A stretch of 64,000 nucleotides of DNA from Paraburkholderia sediminicola (GCF_902859805.1 NZ_CADIKC010000009.1:310001-374000), one strand, 5' to 3'; shown: positions 34,966 to 43,891, numbered from the stretch's first letter. The notes: generated by a model not told the origin, from the sequence alone. Numbers and translations are program-made.

Positions 34966-35697
34966 ATGGATAAGTTGCAGGGAAAGGTGGCCGTCATTAC
35001 CGGCGGCTCGTCAGGGATAGGTCTCGCTGCCGCGAAGCTCTTTGTCGCCGAGGGCGCCTACGTCTTCATCACCGGCCGTCGTCAGAAGGAGCTTGACGAA
35101 GCCGTCAGGGCCATCGGGGGCAATGTGACTGGCATCCGTGGAGACGTCGCCAATCTGGATGATCTTGATCGTCTCTATGAGAGCGTCAGCTCGACGGCGC
35201 GAAGAATCGACATCGTCTTCGCCAACGCTGGCATCGCTGAGTTCGCCACCTTGGACAATATTACTGAAGCGCATTTCGACAAACTGTTCAGTACCAACGT
35301 GAAGGGAGTGCTTTTCACCGTCCAAAAGGCTCTGCCGCTCTTGAACAACGGTGCATCGATCATTCTCACGGGCTCCGTCGCGAGCGCCAAAGGGACGCAT
35401 GCCTTCTGGGTATACGGCGCGACCAAGGCCGCTATCCGCAATTTCGTGCGAGGATGGACTGTGGAATTGAAGGACCGTGGCATCCGTTCAAACGTCCTTA
35501 GCCCGGGGCCAATTGATACGCCGATCATTGACCAGCAACCCCCGGACGCTATTGCGAGAATTTTATCTACCATCCCGATGGGGCGCATGGGGCAAGTCGA
35601 TGAAGTTGCCAAGGCGGCTTTGTTTCTCGCTTCGGACGATTCGAGTTTCGTCACGGGCATCGAACTTTTCGTGGACGGGGGTAGAGCGCAGATCTGA
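34966..35697 (+). CDS. Short-chain dehydrogenase/reductase
   Basis: SDR of 243 residues with VITGGSSGIGLAAA, ANAGIAEFA in place of the usual NNAG, the Ser of LTGSVASAKG and catalytic Tyr/Lys in VYGATKAAI; it ends ELFVDGGRAQI. The ATG at 34966 has CGGAG upstream. It is 84 nt after the quinone oxidoreductase gene and probably in the same TetR-controlled unit. It is the last gene before the right copy of the 46-bp repeat. The substrate is unknown. Confidence 0.85.
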   Translation: MDKLQGKVAVITGGSSGIGLAAAKLFVAEGAYVFITGRRQKELDEAVRAIGGNVTGIRGDVANLDDLDRLYESVSSTARRIDIVFANAGIAEFATLDNITEAHFDKLFSTNVKGVLFTVQKALPLLNNGASIILTGSVASAKGTHAFWVYGATKAAIRNFVRGWTVELKDRGIRSNVLSPGPIDTPIIDQQPPDAIARILSTIPMGRMGQVDEVAKAALFLASDDSSFVTGIELFVDGGRAQI

Positions 35698-35786
35698 GCG
35701 ATAGTGGAGCAGCCAGTTCTCGGTGCAGTTCGGCAGAATCCTCAAGGCGAGCCCGTTCGTTAGCGGAGCGCAAGGAAATTCTGGGC

Positions 35787-35832
35787 AACAAAAAACCCCG
35801 TGAAGCGCTAAGGCTTAACGGGGTGCTTTGTT
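35787..35832 (-). terminator. tRNA-Leu terminator and right copy of 46-bp repeat (candidate attR)
   Basis: Read on the minus strand, CCCCGT and ACGGGG pair around an inner AAGC/GCTT stem, followed by TTTTTT, an intrinsic terminator for tRNA-Leu that begins 15 nt after its CCA end. The whole 46 nt are duplicated exactly at 26254-26299. Confidence 0.85.
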
Positions 35833-35847
35833 TCACTTGAAGAGGGG

Positions 35848-35934
35848 TGGTGCCCAGGAGAGGACTCGAACCTCCACGGTGTTGCCACCGCTAGGACCTG
35901 AACCTAGTGCGTCTACCAATTCCGCCACCTGGGC
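35848..35934 (-). tRNA. tRNA-Leu (anticodon CAG), copy 1
   Basis: An 87-nt tRNA with encoded CCA. The acceptor stem GCCCAGG/CCTGGGC is fully paired, the anticodon stem CTAGG/CCTAG encloses TTCAGGT (anticodon CAG), the long variable arm of a class II tRNA is present and the T-loop reads GGTTCGAGTCC. It differs from copy 2 at three positions and has its own promoter and terminator. Confidence 0.95.
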
Positions 35935-35955
35935 ACGTCTTCAAGCTAGACCGCT

Positions 35956-35983
35956 ATTTTAGCGCGCTGATGCAGCGTGTCAA
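35956..35983 (-). promoter_or_regulatory. Sigma-70 promoter of tRNA-Leu copy 1
   Basis: On the minus strand TTGACA (35983-35978), a 16-nt spacer and TAAAAT (35961-35956) lie 22-49 nt upstream of the tRNA 5' end. Confidence 0.8.
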
Positions 35984-36146
35984 TCCCTACATACAAACTG
36001 ACTATCGCTTCATCAACCGCCCGGTTGGATCATTCAGCGAAGCAAAACTTCACTGCGCAATCACTGCCAACTCGCGTTGACGCAACCGTCCTGCCAACTA
36101 CCTGACCCAATCGAAAAACCAGAACCGGACCACATAGCCTCACACA

Positions 36147-36190
36147 AAAAGTAAAGCCGCCGATGCGAAACATCAGGCGGCTTTACTTTT
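36147..36190 (-). terminator. Terminator of tRNA-Leu copy 2
   Basis: A perfect 15-bp stem AAAAGTAAAGCCGCC/GGCGGCTTTACTTTT with a further GATG/CATC pairing inside. It starts 6 nt after the tRNA CCA end and is followed on the minus strand by TTTTT, so it should end leftward transcription efficiently. Confidence 0.85.
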
Positions 36191-36195
36191 GAATC

Positions 36196-36282
36196 TGGTG
36201 CCCAAGAGAGGACTCGAACCTCCACAGTGTTGCCACCGCTAGGACCTGAACCTAGTGCGTCTACCAATTTCGCCACCTGGGC
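36196..36282 (-). tRNA. tRNA-Leu (anticodon CAG), copy 2
   Basis: An 87-nt tRNA with encoded CCA and the same cloverleaf as copy 1. The acceptor stem GCCCAGG/CTTGGGC includes one G-U wobble. Anticodon loop TTCAGGT, long variable arm and T-arm are intact, so it should be functional. It lies 261 nt from copy 1 on the same strand but has its own promoter. Confidence 0.95.
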
Positions 36283-36306
36283 AGGTGATGAACAGCAAAG
36301 AACGCC

Positions 36307-36334
36307 ATTATAGCGACAGATTCAGGGCTGTCAA
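36307..36334 (-). promoter_or_regulatory. Consensus sigma-70 promoter of tRNA-Leu copy 2
   Basis: Minus strand TTGACA (36334-36329), a 16-nt spacer and TATAAT (36312-36307), both perfect consensus hexamers, 25 nt upstream of the tRNA. Confidence 0.88.
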
Positions 36335-36586
36335 GCGTTTCTCAAAACTCGCTTAAACATCGCCGCAGCGAGCCTGCGCGCGCCTCACAGCGACTATTGA
36401 CGGGCCGCTTGGCGCACAAGACGGGTGTTAGAATGCCTCGCAGTAGTTCGTTGGCACGGTGCACACGCCCGTCGGACTCAGACTTGAACGAGCCGGACCC
36501 GAGCAGTCATTCCAGTGCAATCGCAAGTGCAACTTAAGCGCTACCCAAGCGCCTCTTAAGCCCAGCCACATCGCCGACCGACGTCC

Positions 36587-39103
36587 ATGCAACGAGAAAA
36601 AATCATCGACAAGCCCTTGAGCAAATTCCCGTATCCGATCCCGAGCCGCGAAGAAATCCTGGGCGTCCTGCGCACGAGTGAAGCGCCGCTTGCCGCGAAC
36701 GACATCGCCGAAGCCCTGTCGATCAAGCGCCAGGAGCGCGAAGGATTTTTCAAGCGCCTAGGCGCCATGGAGCGCGACGGCCAGATCCGGCTCGATCAGC
36801 GCAATCTCTATCAGCTGACCCATCCGTCGAACTTCGTCGCGGGCCGCGTGCAGGGTCATCGTGACGGCTACGGTTTTCTGATTCGCGACGACGGTCAGGA
36901 CGATCTGTTCCTGCCCACCGGCGAAATGCAGAAGGTCATGCACAACGATCGCGTGCTCGCGCGCATTGTCGGCTATGACCGCCGTGGCCGGCCGGAAGGG
37001 CATATCGTCGAAGTCACGGACCGCGCCAACAAGCGCGTGATCGGCCGTCTGCTCAACGAGAACGGCGCGCTGATCGTCGCGCCTGAAGACAAGCGCATCG
37101 GCCATGACATCCTGATCGCGCAGAACACCAAGAAGGCCAAGGTCGGCCAGGTGGTGGTGGTCGAACTCACTGATTTCCCGAGCCGTCACTCGCAGCCGCT
37201 CGGCCGCGTGGTGGAAGTGCTCGGCGATATCGACGACCCCGGCATGGAAATCGAAATCGCGGTGCGCAAGTACGGCGTGCCGCACGAATTCAGCCAGTCC
37301 GCGCTCGACGAAGCGGCCAGGCTGCCCGACGAAGTCCGTCCGGTCGACGCGCGTCATCGCATCGATCTGCGCGACGTGCCGCTCGTCACGATCGACGGTG
37401 AAGATGCCCGCGACTTCGACGACGCGGTCTATTGCGAGCCGGTTCAGGTCGGCCGTGGCGAAGGCTTCCGCCTGATCGTCGCGATTGCGGACGTCTCGCA
37501 TTACGTGCATCCGAAGAGCGGCCTCGACGCGGACGCGCTCGAGCGCAGCACCTCGGTGTACTTCCCGCGCCGCGTGATTCCGATGCTGCCGGAAAAGCTG
37601 TCGAACGGTTTGTGCTCGCTGAACCCGAACGTCGACCGTTGCGTGCTGGTGTGCGACATGATCGTCACCGCGCGTGGCGAAGTGAAGGCGTATCAGTTCT
37701 ATCCGGGCGTAATGCACTCGGCGGCGCGGCTCACCTATACGGAAGTGGCCGCGGTGCTGAAAAACACCAAGGGCCCGGAGGCCGCGCGTCGCGCCGCCTT
37801 GCTGCCGCAACTGCAGAATCTGTATGGCGTCTACAAGTCGCTGTTCGCCGCGCGCCAGAAGCGCGGTGCGATCGACTTCGATACGACCGAGACGTACATC
37901 GTCTGCAATGCGCAGGGCAAGATTGAACAGATCATTCCGCGCACCCGCAACGACGCACACAAGCTGATCGAGGAATGCATGCTGGCCGCGAACGTCTGCG
38001 CGGCCGACTTCCTCAAGCGCAACAAGCACCCGGGTCTGTTCCGCGTGCACGCCGGGCCGACCGCCGAAAAGCTCGAGAATCTGCGCACGTTCCTGCGCGG
38101 TATGGGCCTTTCGCTCGCCGGTGGCGACAAGCCGCACGCCAGCGATTACGCCGCGCTGATGGCGCAGATTCGCGAGCGGCCGGACGCGCAGATGTTGCAG
38201 ACCATGTTGCTGCGCTCGATGCAACAGGCTGTCTACAGTCCGGACAACATCGGCCACTTCGGTCTCGCGTACGAGGCCTATGCGCACTTCACGAGCCCGA
38301 TTCGCCGCTATCCGGACCTGCTCACGCACCGCGCGATCTACGCAATTCTGCAAGGCCGCAAGTATCAGCCGGAGCCGCCGCAAGGCGTCGAGTTGAACAC
38401 GGCGCTGTCGCCGCGTGCCCGCGCAATGCAGCAGGCCGACGAAGAAAAACACGGCGTTCGCAACAAGTCGAAAGACGTGGCGATCTGGGAAGAACTCGGT
38501 CTGCATTGCTCGGCGAACGAACGCCGCGCAGATGAAGCGTCGCGCGACGTGGAAGCGTGGCTCAAGTGCTACTTCATGCGCGACAAGCTGGGTGAAGAGT
38601 ATGGCGGCATGGTGAACGGCGTAACGTCGTTCGGCATTTTCGTGCAACTCGATTCGCTCTTTATCGAAGGCCTCGTGCACGTCACCGAACTGGGTTCGGA
38701 TTACTTCCAGTACGACGAGATCAAGAACGAATTGCGCGGCGAGCGCACCGGGATTCGTTATCGTCTGTCGGATCGGGTGCGGGTGCAGGTGAGCCGCGTC
38801 GACCTCGATGCGCGCAAGATCGACTTCCGCCTCGTGCGCGATACGCCGATCAAGCCGCCGGCAAGTCGTCCGGCTCTCGCCGACAAGACATCCGGCGAAA
38901 GCGGCGGTGCACGCGTGCGCTCGTTGCCGCCGGTGGATAACGGTGCAGGTGGCGCAGCAGCGCCAGGCGGACGGCGCAAGAAGGCCGCGCCGGCGCAAAC
39001 CGCGGCCGTCAAGGAAGCGCGCGCGGCACGCGGTGCAGCGAAGAAACATGGCGGCGCGCCGGCCAAGTCGGCTTCGAAACCGCAGGCCCGCAAGAAGCGC
39101 TGA
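36587..39103 (+). CDS. rnr: Ribonuclease R
   Basis: 3'-5' exoribonuclease of 838 residues of the RNB family, which degrades structured RNA and takes part in RNA quality control. It has an N-terminal winged-helix region (PIPSREEILGVLRT, about 15-80) and cold-shock domains with GHRDGYGFLIRDDGQDDLF. The RNB catalytic centre with clustered Asp residues is TIDGEDARDFDDAVY (about 268-282), followed later by YAHFTSPIRRYPDLLTHR. An S1 domain (VNGVTSFGIFVQLDSLF) and a basic Lys/Ala/Arg-rich tail complete it. rlmB follows 198 nt downstream, the same order as in E. coli, which supports cotranscription. Confidence 0.96.
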   Translation: MQREKIIDKPLSKFPYPIPSREEILGVLRTSEAPLAANDIAEALSIKRQEREGFFKRLGAMERDGQIRLDQRNLYQLTHPSNFVAGRVQGHRDGYGFLIRDDGQDDLFLPTGEMQKVMHNDRVLARIVGYDRRGRPEGHIVEVTDRANKRVIGRLLNENGALIVAPEDKRIGHDILIAQNTKKAKVGQVVVVELTDFPSRHSQPLGRVVEVLGDIDDPGMEIEIAVRKYGVPHEFSQSALDEAARLPDEVRPVDARHRIDLRDVPLVTIDGEDARDFDDAVYCEPVQVGRGEGFRLIVAIADVSHYVHPKSGLDADALERSTSVYFPRRVIPMLPEKLSNGLCSLNPNVDRCVLVCDMIVTARGEVKAYQFYPGVMHSAARLTYTEVAAVLKNTKGPEAARRAALLPQLQNLYGVYKSLFAARQKRGAIDFDTTETYIVCNAQGKIEQIIPRTRNDAHKLIEECMLAANVCAADFLKRNKHPGLFRVHAGPTAEKLENLRTFLRGMGLSLAGGDKPHASDYAALMAQIRERPDAQMLQTMLLRSMQQAVYSPDNIGHFGLAYEAYAHFTSPIRRYPDLLTHRAIYAILQGRKYQPEPPQGVELNTALSPRARAMQQADEEKHGVRNKSKDVAIWEELGLHCSANERRADEASRDVEAWLKCYFMRDKLGEEYGGMVNGVTSFGIFVQLDSLFIEGLVHVTELGSDYFQYDEIKNELRGERTGIRYRLSDRVRVQVSRVDLDARKIDFRLVRDTPIKPPASRPALADKTSGESGGARVRSLPPVDNGAGGAAAPGGRRKKAAPAQTAAVKEARAARGAAKKHGGAPAKSASKPQARKKR

Positions 39104-39301
39104 AGTCGTTTGACGGCTTGAACCGCGCGCATCGGGTACGTTCGAACGTACCGGTTGCGCGCGGTCTTCGTTTCATCGCAATCAAGCCAGGTAGCGAGAC
39201 ACCAGGTAGCAAGACACGCTACTCAGGCATCAAAGTAAGCAGGCTCGTATTCATCACAGCAGCGCGCTTTCAGGGCGCGCTCAATCAAAGGTTTGTCAGT
39301 C

Positions 39302-40048
39302 ATGTCACGTCTCAAGGTTCTATACGGTTTCCACGCAGTGACCGCACGTATGCGGCACGATGCGTCGACGGTCGAAGAGGTTTATTACGACGCCACGCGC
39401 AAAGACCGTCGCATGACCGAGTTCCTGCACGCGGCGAAAGAAGCCGGAGTGCGTCTGATCGCCGCCGACGAAACGCGTCTGTGGGGCCTCTCGCATACCG
39501 AGCGGCACCAGGGCGTGGTGGCGCGTGCGGGCGATATGCCGCTCGCGCAGAATCTGGCCGAGCTGCTCGACGGCATCAACGGTTCGGCGTTGATTCTCGT
39601 GCTGGACGGCGTGACCGATCCGCACAACCTCGGCGCCTGCCTGCGCGTGGCCGATGCGGCCGGCGCGCACGCGGTGATCGCGCCGCGTGACCGCGCGGTG
39701 GGCTTGAACGCGACAGCTGCAAAAGTGGCGAGCGGCGCGGCCGACACCGTGCCGTACATCACCGTCACGAATCTGGCGCGCGCGCTGCGTGAGTTGAAGG
39801 ACGCCGGCGTGTGGGTGGTCGGTACCGCCGGCGAGGCCACCAAGAGCCTCTACGAGACCGAACTCGACGGTCCGGTCGCACTGGTGATGGGCGCCGAAGG
39901 CGAGGGCATGCGCCGCCTCACGCGCGATACCTGCGACGTGGTCATGCAGATTCCGATGGCGGGTACAGTCGAGAGCCTGAACGTGTCCGTGGCGAGCGGT
40001 GTTTGTCTGTTCGAAGCAGTGCGTCAGCGCTCGGTGAAGAAGAAGTAA
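39302..40048 (+). CDS. rlmB: 23S rRNA (guanosine-2251-2'-O)-methyltransferase
   Basis: SpoU/TrmH-class methyltransferase of 248 residues that methylates G2251 in the peptidyl-transferase P loop of 23S rRNA. The N-terminal RNA-binding domain starts [11 protein letters not shown]. The trefoil-knot catalytic domain shows motif 1 [16 protein letters not shown], motif 2 [10 protein letters not shown] and motif 3 [17 protein letters not shown]. The ATG at 39302 is preferred to the TTG at 39293. It is 198 nt after rnr on the same strand. Confidence 0.95.
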   Translation: MSRLKVLYGFHAVTARMRHDASTVEEVYYDATRKDRRMTEFLHAAKEAGVRLIAADETRLWGLSHTERHQGVVARAGDMPLAQNLAELLDGINGSALILVLDGVTDPHNLGACLRVADAAGAHAVIAPRDRAVGLNATAAKVASGAADTVPYITVTNLARALRELKDAGVWVVGTAGEATKSLYETELDGPVALVMGAEGEGMRRLTRDTCDVVMQIPMAGTVESLNVSVASGVCLFEAVRQRSVKKK

Positions 40049-40109
40049 AGCGGAAATAAAGCGGAAGTAGGGCGCTGCACGCCCGCTCCGCCTTCGAATC
40101 CCCGACCCG

Positions 40110-41348
40110 TCAGCGCGCCGTGTGAGCGATGGCGAGCGTCATCTGCTTCAGATAGCCGTCGAGCGAGAAGTTGCACTGCGCATCGGCGAACGCCTGGTCG
40201 GCGAGACGCTGGGCAAACTCCGGCGCCGCGCGCAGCGTTTCAACCGCATCGACAAAGCCCTGCACGTCGCCGGGCTTCACGAGCCAGCCGTTCTTGCGAT
40301 GCCGCAGGATTTCGGTGACGCCGCCCGCTGATGCCGCGACGACGGGCCTCGCAGCCGCCATGCCTTCGATGATCACGCGCCCGAACGGTTCGGGTTCCGT
40401 CGACGTATGCAGGATCACATCCATCGCTTTCATCCACGTCGGCATATCGTCACGGAAGCCGGCGAAATGGACACGGTCTTCTATGCCGAGCTGCTCGGCC
40501 TGGCGATGCAGACTCTGCGCATAGGCGTCTTCACCGAACAGCGCGGCGCCGACGAGCACAAGGTGTACGTCCGGCATGCGCGCCAGCGCGGCGAGTGCAA
40601 TGTGCTGTCCTTTCCACGGCGCGAGACGCCCAAACAAACCGGCGAGCCAGGCCTTCTCCGGGAGACCGAGGCGGCGGCGCAGCATGGTCATGTCGCTGGC
40701 GTCGATTTGACTGAATTCACTGGCATCGATGCCGTTGTGGACGACCGGCACCGCGTCGGCGGAGAGACCGGTGAGCGCGATCAGCGAATTCGCCGACGCC
40801 CGTGAATTGGCGACCACATGATCGACTGCATGCCGCACGAGCCACTTCACGATAAACAGTTGCACGCGCCCGAAGTGTTCGCGCGACATGATGTCGTGCA
40901 AATGCCAGATCACGCGTTTGCGATGCAGCGGTTTGCCGAGCGCGCCGAGTACGAGTGCCTTCTGCGTGTTGAGAAACAGCACGTCGAATTGTCTCGCCTG
41001 CTCGGCGATCGCGTGCACCTGCCGCCAGATTCCCGGCAGTGCGCGCAGCCAGTTGAGCTGCATCGCGTCGCGATTGATACCCGAGACGCGCGCCTCGTTG
41101 ATCACCTGCACACGTACGCCCAACGCTTCGAGCCGTCCGCGAAACGGGCCTTCGGAAAGCAGCACGACCTTGCCGCGAGCGGTACATGCGGACGCGAGCG
41201 GTAGCAACGAAAATTCGGCGCCGCCGAGCTGACCGCTCTGGTCGACGAACAGCACGGTGGGCGCTTCAGGAATGTCCTGCGTGGCCGTCTCTGTTTGCGC
41301 GGGTTGGGCGAGTGGAAAGTGACTGGTGAGTTCGGAGGCATTCATCAT
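40110..41348 (-). CDS. Glycosyltransferase family 4, paralogue A
   Basis: GT-B fold glycosyltransferase of 412 residues. The N-terminal acceptor domain begins VLFVDQSGQLGGAEFSLLPLA. The C-terminal GT1-type donor domain has GLFGRLAPWKGQH and the nucleotide-sugar motif TEPEPFGRVIIEGMAAARPVVA with the EX7E glutamates. It is closely similar over its whole length to the gene at 42417-43715, and both are preceded by the same 17-bp motif. The substrate is unknown; cell-surface or exopolysaccharide assembly is likely from the glycosyltransferases nearby. It faces rlmB tail to tail. Confidence 0.85.
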   Translation of the reverse strand: MMNASELTSHFPLAQPAQTETATQDIPEAPTVLFVDQSGQLGGAEFSLLPLASACTARGKVVLLSEGPFRGRLEALGVRVQVINEARVSGINRDAMQLNWLRALPGIWRQVHAIAEQARQFDVLFLNTQKALVLGALGKPLHRKRVIWHLHDIMSREHFGRVQLFIVKWLVRHAVDHVVANSRASANSLIALTGLSADAVPVVHNGIDASEFSQIDASDMTMLRRRLGLPEKAWLAGLFGRLAPWKGQHIALAALARMPDVHLVLVGAALFGEDAYAQSLHRQAEQLGIEDRVHFAGFRDDMPTWMKAMDVILHTSTEPEPFGRVIIEGMAAARPVVAASAGGVTEILRHRKNGWLVKPGDVQGFVDAVETLRAAPEFAQRLADQAFADAQCNFSLDGYLKQMTLAIAHTAR

Positions 41349-41413
41349 CGGGCGTGTAGGATAGCGAAATGAGTTTTATGGTGCGGTCAACAAGGTGCGA
41401 CCGTTGTGCCCTC

Positions 41414-41430
41414 ATTATTCGCGGACTGTC
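41414..41430. repeat. Motif shared upstream of both paralogous glycosyltransferases, copy A
   Basis: ATTATTCGCGGACTGTC, identical to 43779-43795 and at nearly the same distance (about 65 nt) from the start codon. It lies in the 295-nt gap between the glycosyltransferase and rpiA. It may be a leftover of the duplication or a common regulatory site; the rest of this gap shows no clear signal. Confidence 0.6.
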
Positions 41431-41643
41431 ACATGTTCAGTGTGGCCGTGCGTACGCACTGTGACTGACATGACCCTTACACTGGCTGGCTGGGCGTGGG
41501 GCGATTGACAGGTTGCGGGGTCGTGAACACGGATCGCTCAATGGGAACGCAGTGGTTTTTTTCAGCGAATCCGCCCGATAAATCCAGCCTGGCGGCGCCA
41601 CTCCGGTAAACTTGTCGTTTTTTACAGCTCGCCTGCATTCCCC

Positions 41644-42339
41644 ATGACCCAAGACGAACTCAAGCAACTGGTCGGCCAGGCCGCCGCCGACTATGTGAAC
41701 GCCAACGTGCCGGAAGGCTCCGTGATCGGCGTCGGCACCGGCTCCACCGCGAACTGTTTCATCGACGCGCTGGCCGCCAGCAAGACCCGTTATCGCGGCG
41801 CCGTGTCGAGCTCGCTCGCCACCACCGCGCGTTTGCAATCGCACGGCTTCAAGGTGCTCGACCTGAACGAAATCGATTCGCTGCCGGTGTATGTGGACGG
41901 CGCCGACGAAATCGACCACAGCGGCGCGATGATCAAGGGCGGCGGCGGCGCGCTGACGCGCGAGAAAATCGTCGCGTCGGTGTCGGACGTATTCGTCTGC
42001 ATCGCCGATGCGAGCAAGCTGGTTGACACGCTCGGCAACTTCCCGCTGCCGATCGAAGTCGTGCCGATGGCGCGCACGGCAATCGGCCGCCGCGTGACGG
42101 CGCTCGGCGGCGTGCCGGTGGTGCGTGTGACCAAAGAAGGTGTGCCGTTCATTACCGATAACGGCAACGAGATTATCGACGTCAAGGGTCTGCGCATCAG
42201 CGACCCGCGCACGCTGGAAATGCACATCAACGCATGGCCGGGCGTGGTGACGGTGGGCCTGTTCGCGGGCCGCGGCGCGAATCTGTGCATGCTCGGCACG
42301 GATACGGGCGTCGAGACGATCGAATACAGCAAGAGCTGA
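41644..42339 (+). CDS. rpiA: Ribose-5-phosphate isomerase A
   Basis: Isomerase of 231 residues that interconverts ribose 5-phosphate and ribulose 5-phosphate in the pentose phosphate pathway. Conserved motifs are [22 protein letters not shown], the phosphate loop [12 protein letters not shown] and GVVTVGLFA near the end. The length is standard. It is the only rightward gene between two leftward glycosyltransferase paralogues and appears monocistronic, with a hairpin after its stop. Confidence 0.96.
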   Translation: MTQDELKQLVGQAAADYVNANVPEGSVIGVGTGSTANCFIDALAASKTRYRGAVSSSLATTARLQSHGFKVLDLNEIDSLPVYVDGADEIDHSGAMIKGGGGALTREKIVASVSDVFVCIADASKLVDTLGNFPLPIEVVPMARTAIGRRVTALGGVPVVRVTKEGVPFITDNGNEIIDVKGLRISDPRTLEMHINAWPGVVTVGLFAGRGANLCMLGTDTGVETIEYSKS

Positions 42340-42364
42340 TCATCGCAGTAAAGCAGCCGGACGC

Positions 42365-42384
42365 GAGCCTGCTTAAGCGGGCTC
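42365..42384. terminator. Hairpin between convergent rpiA and glycosyltransferase
   Basis: GAGCCTGC-TTAA-GCGGGCTC forms an 8-bp stem with one G-U wobble, 25 nt after the rpiA stop. The T content after it is modest on the + strand, so it may be a weak bidirectional terminator. Confidence 0.5.
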
Positions 42385-42416
42385 GTTCTGCTGTATTGAC
42401 CAAACGTCGACCAGCA

Positions 42417-43715
42417 TCAGCGCGCGGCGCGCCCAATCGCTTGCATCATCCGTTGCAAATACTGATCGACTGAAAACTCGGTTTGCGCATCGACCAGCGC
42501 CTGATCCGCGAGGCGCTGCGCCATGGCCGGATCGGTACGCAATGCGCCGATCGCATCGGCCAGTGCTGCCACGTCCCCCGGTTTCACGAGCCAGCCATTG
42601 CGCTGATGCCGCACGATCTCGGTCACGCCACCTGCGGCCGCTGCAATCACCGGGCGCGCTGCCGCCATGCCTTCAACGATCACCCGCCCGAACGGCTCCG
42701 GCTCCGTTGACGTGTGCAAGACCACGTCCATCGCTTTCATCCACGCGGGCACGTCGTCCTGAAAGCCCGCGAAGTGCACGCGATCCGCAACGCCCAGTGC
42801 CTCGGCCTGCTCATGCAGGCGTTGCGCGTACGCGTCCTCTCCGAATAGCGGTGCACCGACCAGCACCAGGTGTACGCCGGGCAGCCGCGCCATTGCCTCG
42901 AGCGCAATGTGCTGACCTTTCCACGGCGCGAGACGGCCGAACAGACCAGCAAGCCACGCATGCTCGGGCAGACCCAGTTGCCGGCGCAGCGCGGCCATGT
43001 CGCTGCCGTCGATGCGTTTGAACGCGTCGGCGTCGATCCCGTTGTAGATGACCGGCACCGAGTCAGCCGCGATGCCCGTCAGCGCAATCAGCGAGCGCTT
43101 TGATGCCTGCGAATTCGCAACCACGTGGTCAACCGCGAAGCGCACCAGCCACTTGATGACGCTTAACTGCACGCGTCCGAAATGTTCGCGCGTGAGGATG
43201 TCATGCTGATACCAGATCACCGGTTTGCGATGCAGCAGCTTGCCGAGCGCGCCGAGCACGAGCGCTTTTTGTGTGTTGAGAAACAGCACGTCGAAGGTTC
43301 GCGCGTGCGCCGCGATTGCGCGGACCTGGCGCAGGATGCCGGGTACAACGCGCAGACAGTTCAACCCGGACGCTTGTCGGGCGATGCCCGCTACGCGTGC
43401 GTCGTTTATCACCTGCACGCGTGCACCGTGCGCTTCGAGGCGCGCGCGAAATGGGCCGTCGGAAAGGAGCAGGACTTCGCTGCGTGCGGTGCAACTGCCG
43501 GCCAGCTGCAGGAGCGCGAATTCAGCGCCGCCGAGTTGGCCGCTCTGGTCGACGAATAGCACGCTCGGCACGCTCGGCATGATCGGCGATAGGGTTGCCG
43601 GGCCTGCCGCCGATACAGATGCCGATGACGCCGGCGCGGCAGATGGATCGATCAGGGCCGGCTGAGGCAGCGGCAAGGAATGGGCGAGAGGCGTAGCGTC
43701 GATCGTCGGGCGCAT
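42417..43715 (-). CDS. Glycosyltransferase family 4, paralogue B
   Basis: GT-B glycosyltransferase of about 432 residues, a close paralogue of the gene at 40110-41348. Both share VDQSGQLGGAEF, NTQKALVLGALGK, GLFGRLAPWKGQHIAL and STEPEPFGRVIVEGMAAARP. The start at 43715 is chosen because it aligns with the paralogue; longer upstream frames add Arg-rich sequence. The region before the domain is a longer Ala/Ser/Pro linker. The duplication flanking rpiA and the shared upstream motif suggest one copied transcription unit. Donor and acceptor sugars are unknown. Confidence 0.85.
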   Translation of the reverse strand: MRPTIDATPLAHSLPLPQPALIDPSAAPASSASVSAAGPATLSPIMPSVPSVLFVDQSGQLGGAEFALLQLAGSCTARSEVLLLSDGPFRARLEAHGARVQVINDARVAGIARQASGLNCLRVVPGILRQVRAIAAHARTFDVLFLNTQKALVLGALGKLLHRKPVIWYQHDILTREHFGRVQLSVIKWLVRFAVDHVVANSQASKRSLIALTGIAADSVPVIYNGIDADAFKRIDGSDMAALRRQLGLPEHAWLAGLFGRLAPWKGQHIALEAMARLPGVHLVLVGAPLFGEDAYAQRLHEQAEALGVADRVHFAGFQDDVPAWMKAMDVVLHTSTEPEPFGRVIVEGMAAARPVIAAAAGGVTEIVRHQRNGWLVKPGDVAALADAIGALRTDPAMAQRLADQALVDAQTEFSVDQYLQRMMQAIGRAAR

Positions 43716-43778
43716 AAAGTGCAAAGTCGGGCGAAGTGATCGGACTCGCCGTTCGCAATAGGCGAATAGCGAGTCTTT

Positions 43779-43795
43779 ATTATTCGCGGACTGTC
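43779..43795. repeat. Motif shared upstream of both paralogous glycosyltransferases, copy B
   Basis: Same 17-bp sequence as 41414-41430, 64 nt upstream of paralogue B. Beyond the exact match, the next 60 bases show scattered similarity to the region beyond copy A, consistent with a duplicated promoter. Confidence 0.6.
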
Positions 43796-43891
43796 GCGCG
43801 TCGAATGTGGGCATACGCACGCACGGCAAATGATGCGGCACTTACACTCGTTGCTATGGCCATGGGCAGTTAATCAATAGGCGGGGAGATC

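Larger units (their letters stand above)
26300..35832. mobile_element. Putative decayed genomic island beside tRNA-Leu
   Basis: Block of eleven catabolic or detoxification genes and regulators (GST, NIPSNAP, flavin oxidoreductase, three SDRs, LysR, MaoC, beta-hydroxyacid dehydrogenase, TetR, quinone oxidoreductase) lying between two perfect 46-bp direct repeats and ending next to tRNA-Leu. None of the genes is a housekeeping gene, whereas both flanks are core-like (ClC, rnr). No integrase, transposase or conjugation gene is present, so it would be a remnant or a non-autonomous element. The repeats are seen directly; the island status is inferred. Confidence 0.55.

Noticed and set aside
26300-35832. 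Integrase or transposase in the candidate island
   Set aside because: Every sizeable frame in the block matches a metabolic or regulatory family; no recombinase motif was seen, including at 26300-26477.
35651-35836. Leftward frame MKQSTPLSLSASRG, and its relative at 26193-26459
   Set aside because: Both are translations of the 46-bp terminator repeat, not genes.
36061-36276. Leftward 71-residue open frame starting MAKLVDALGSG
   Set aside because: It is a translation of tRNA-Leu copy 2; this peptide is a well-known false protein produced from tRNA-Leu genes.
36758-39049. Leftward 763-residue open frame
   Set aside because: Antisense shadow of rnr caused by high GC at third positions; no domain and improbable His/Arg-rich composition.
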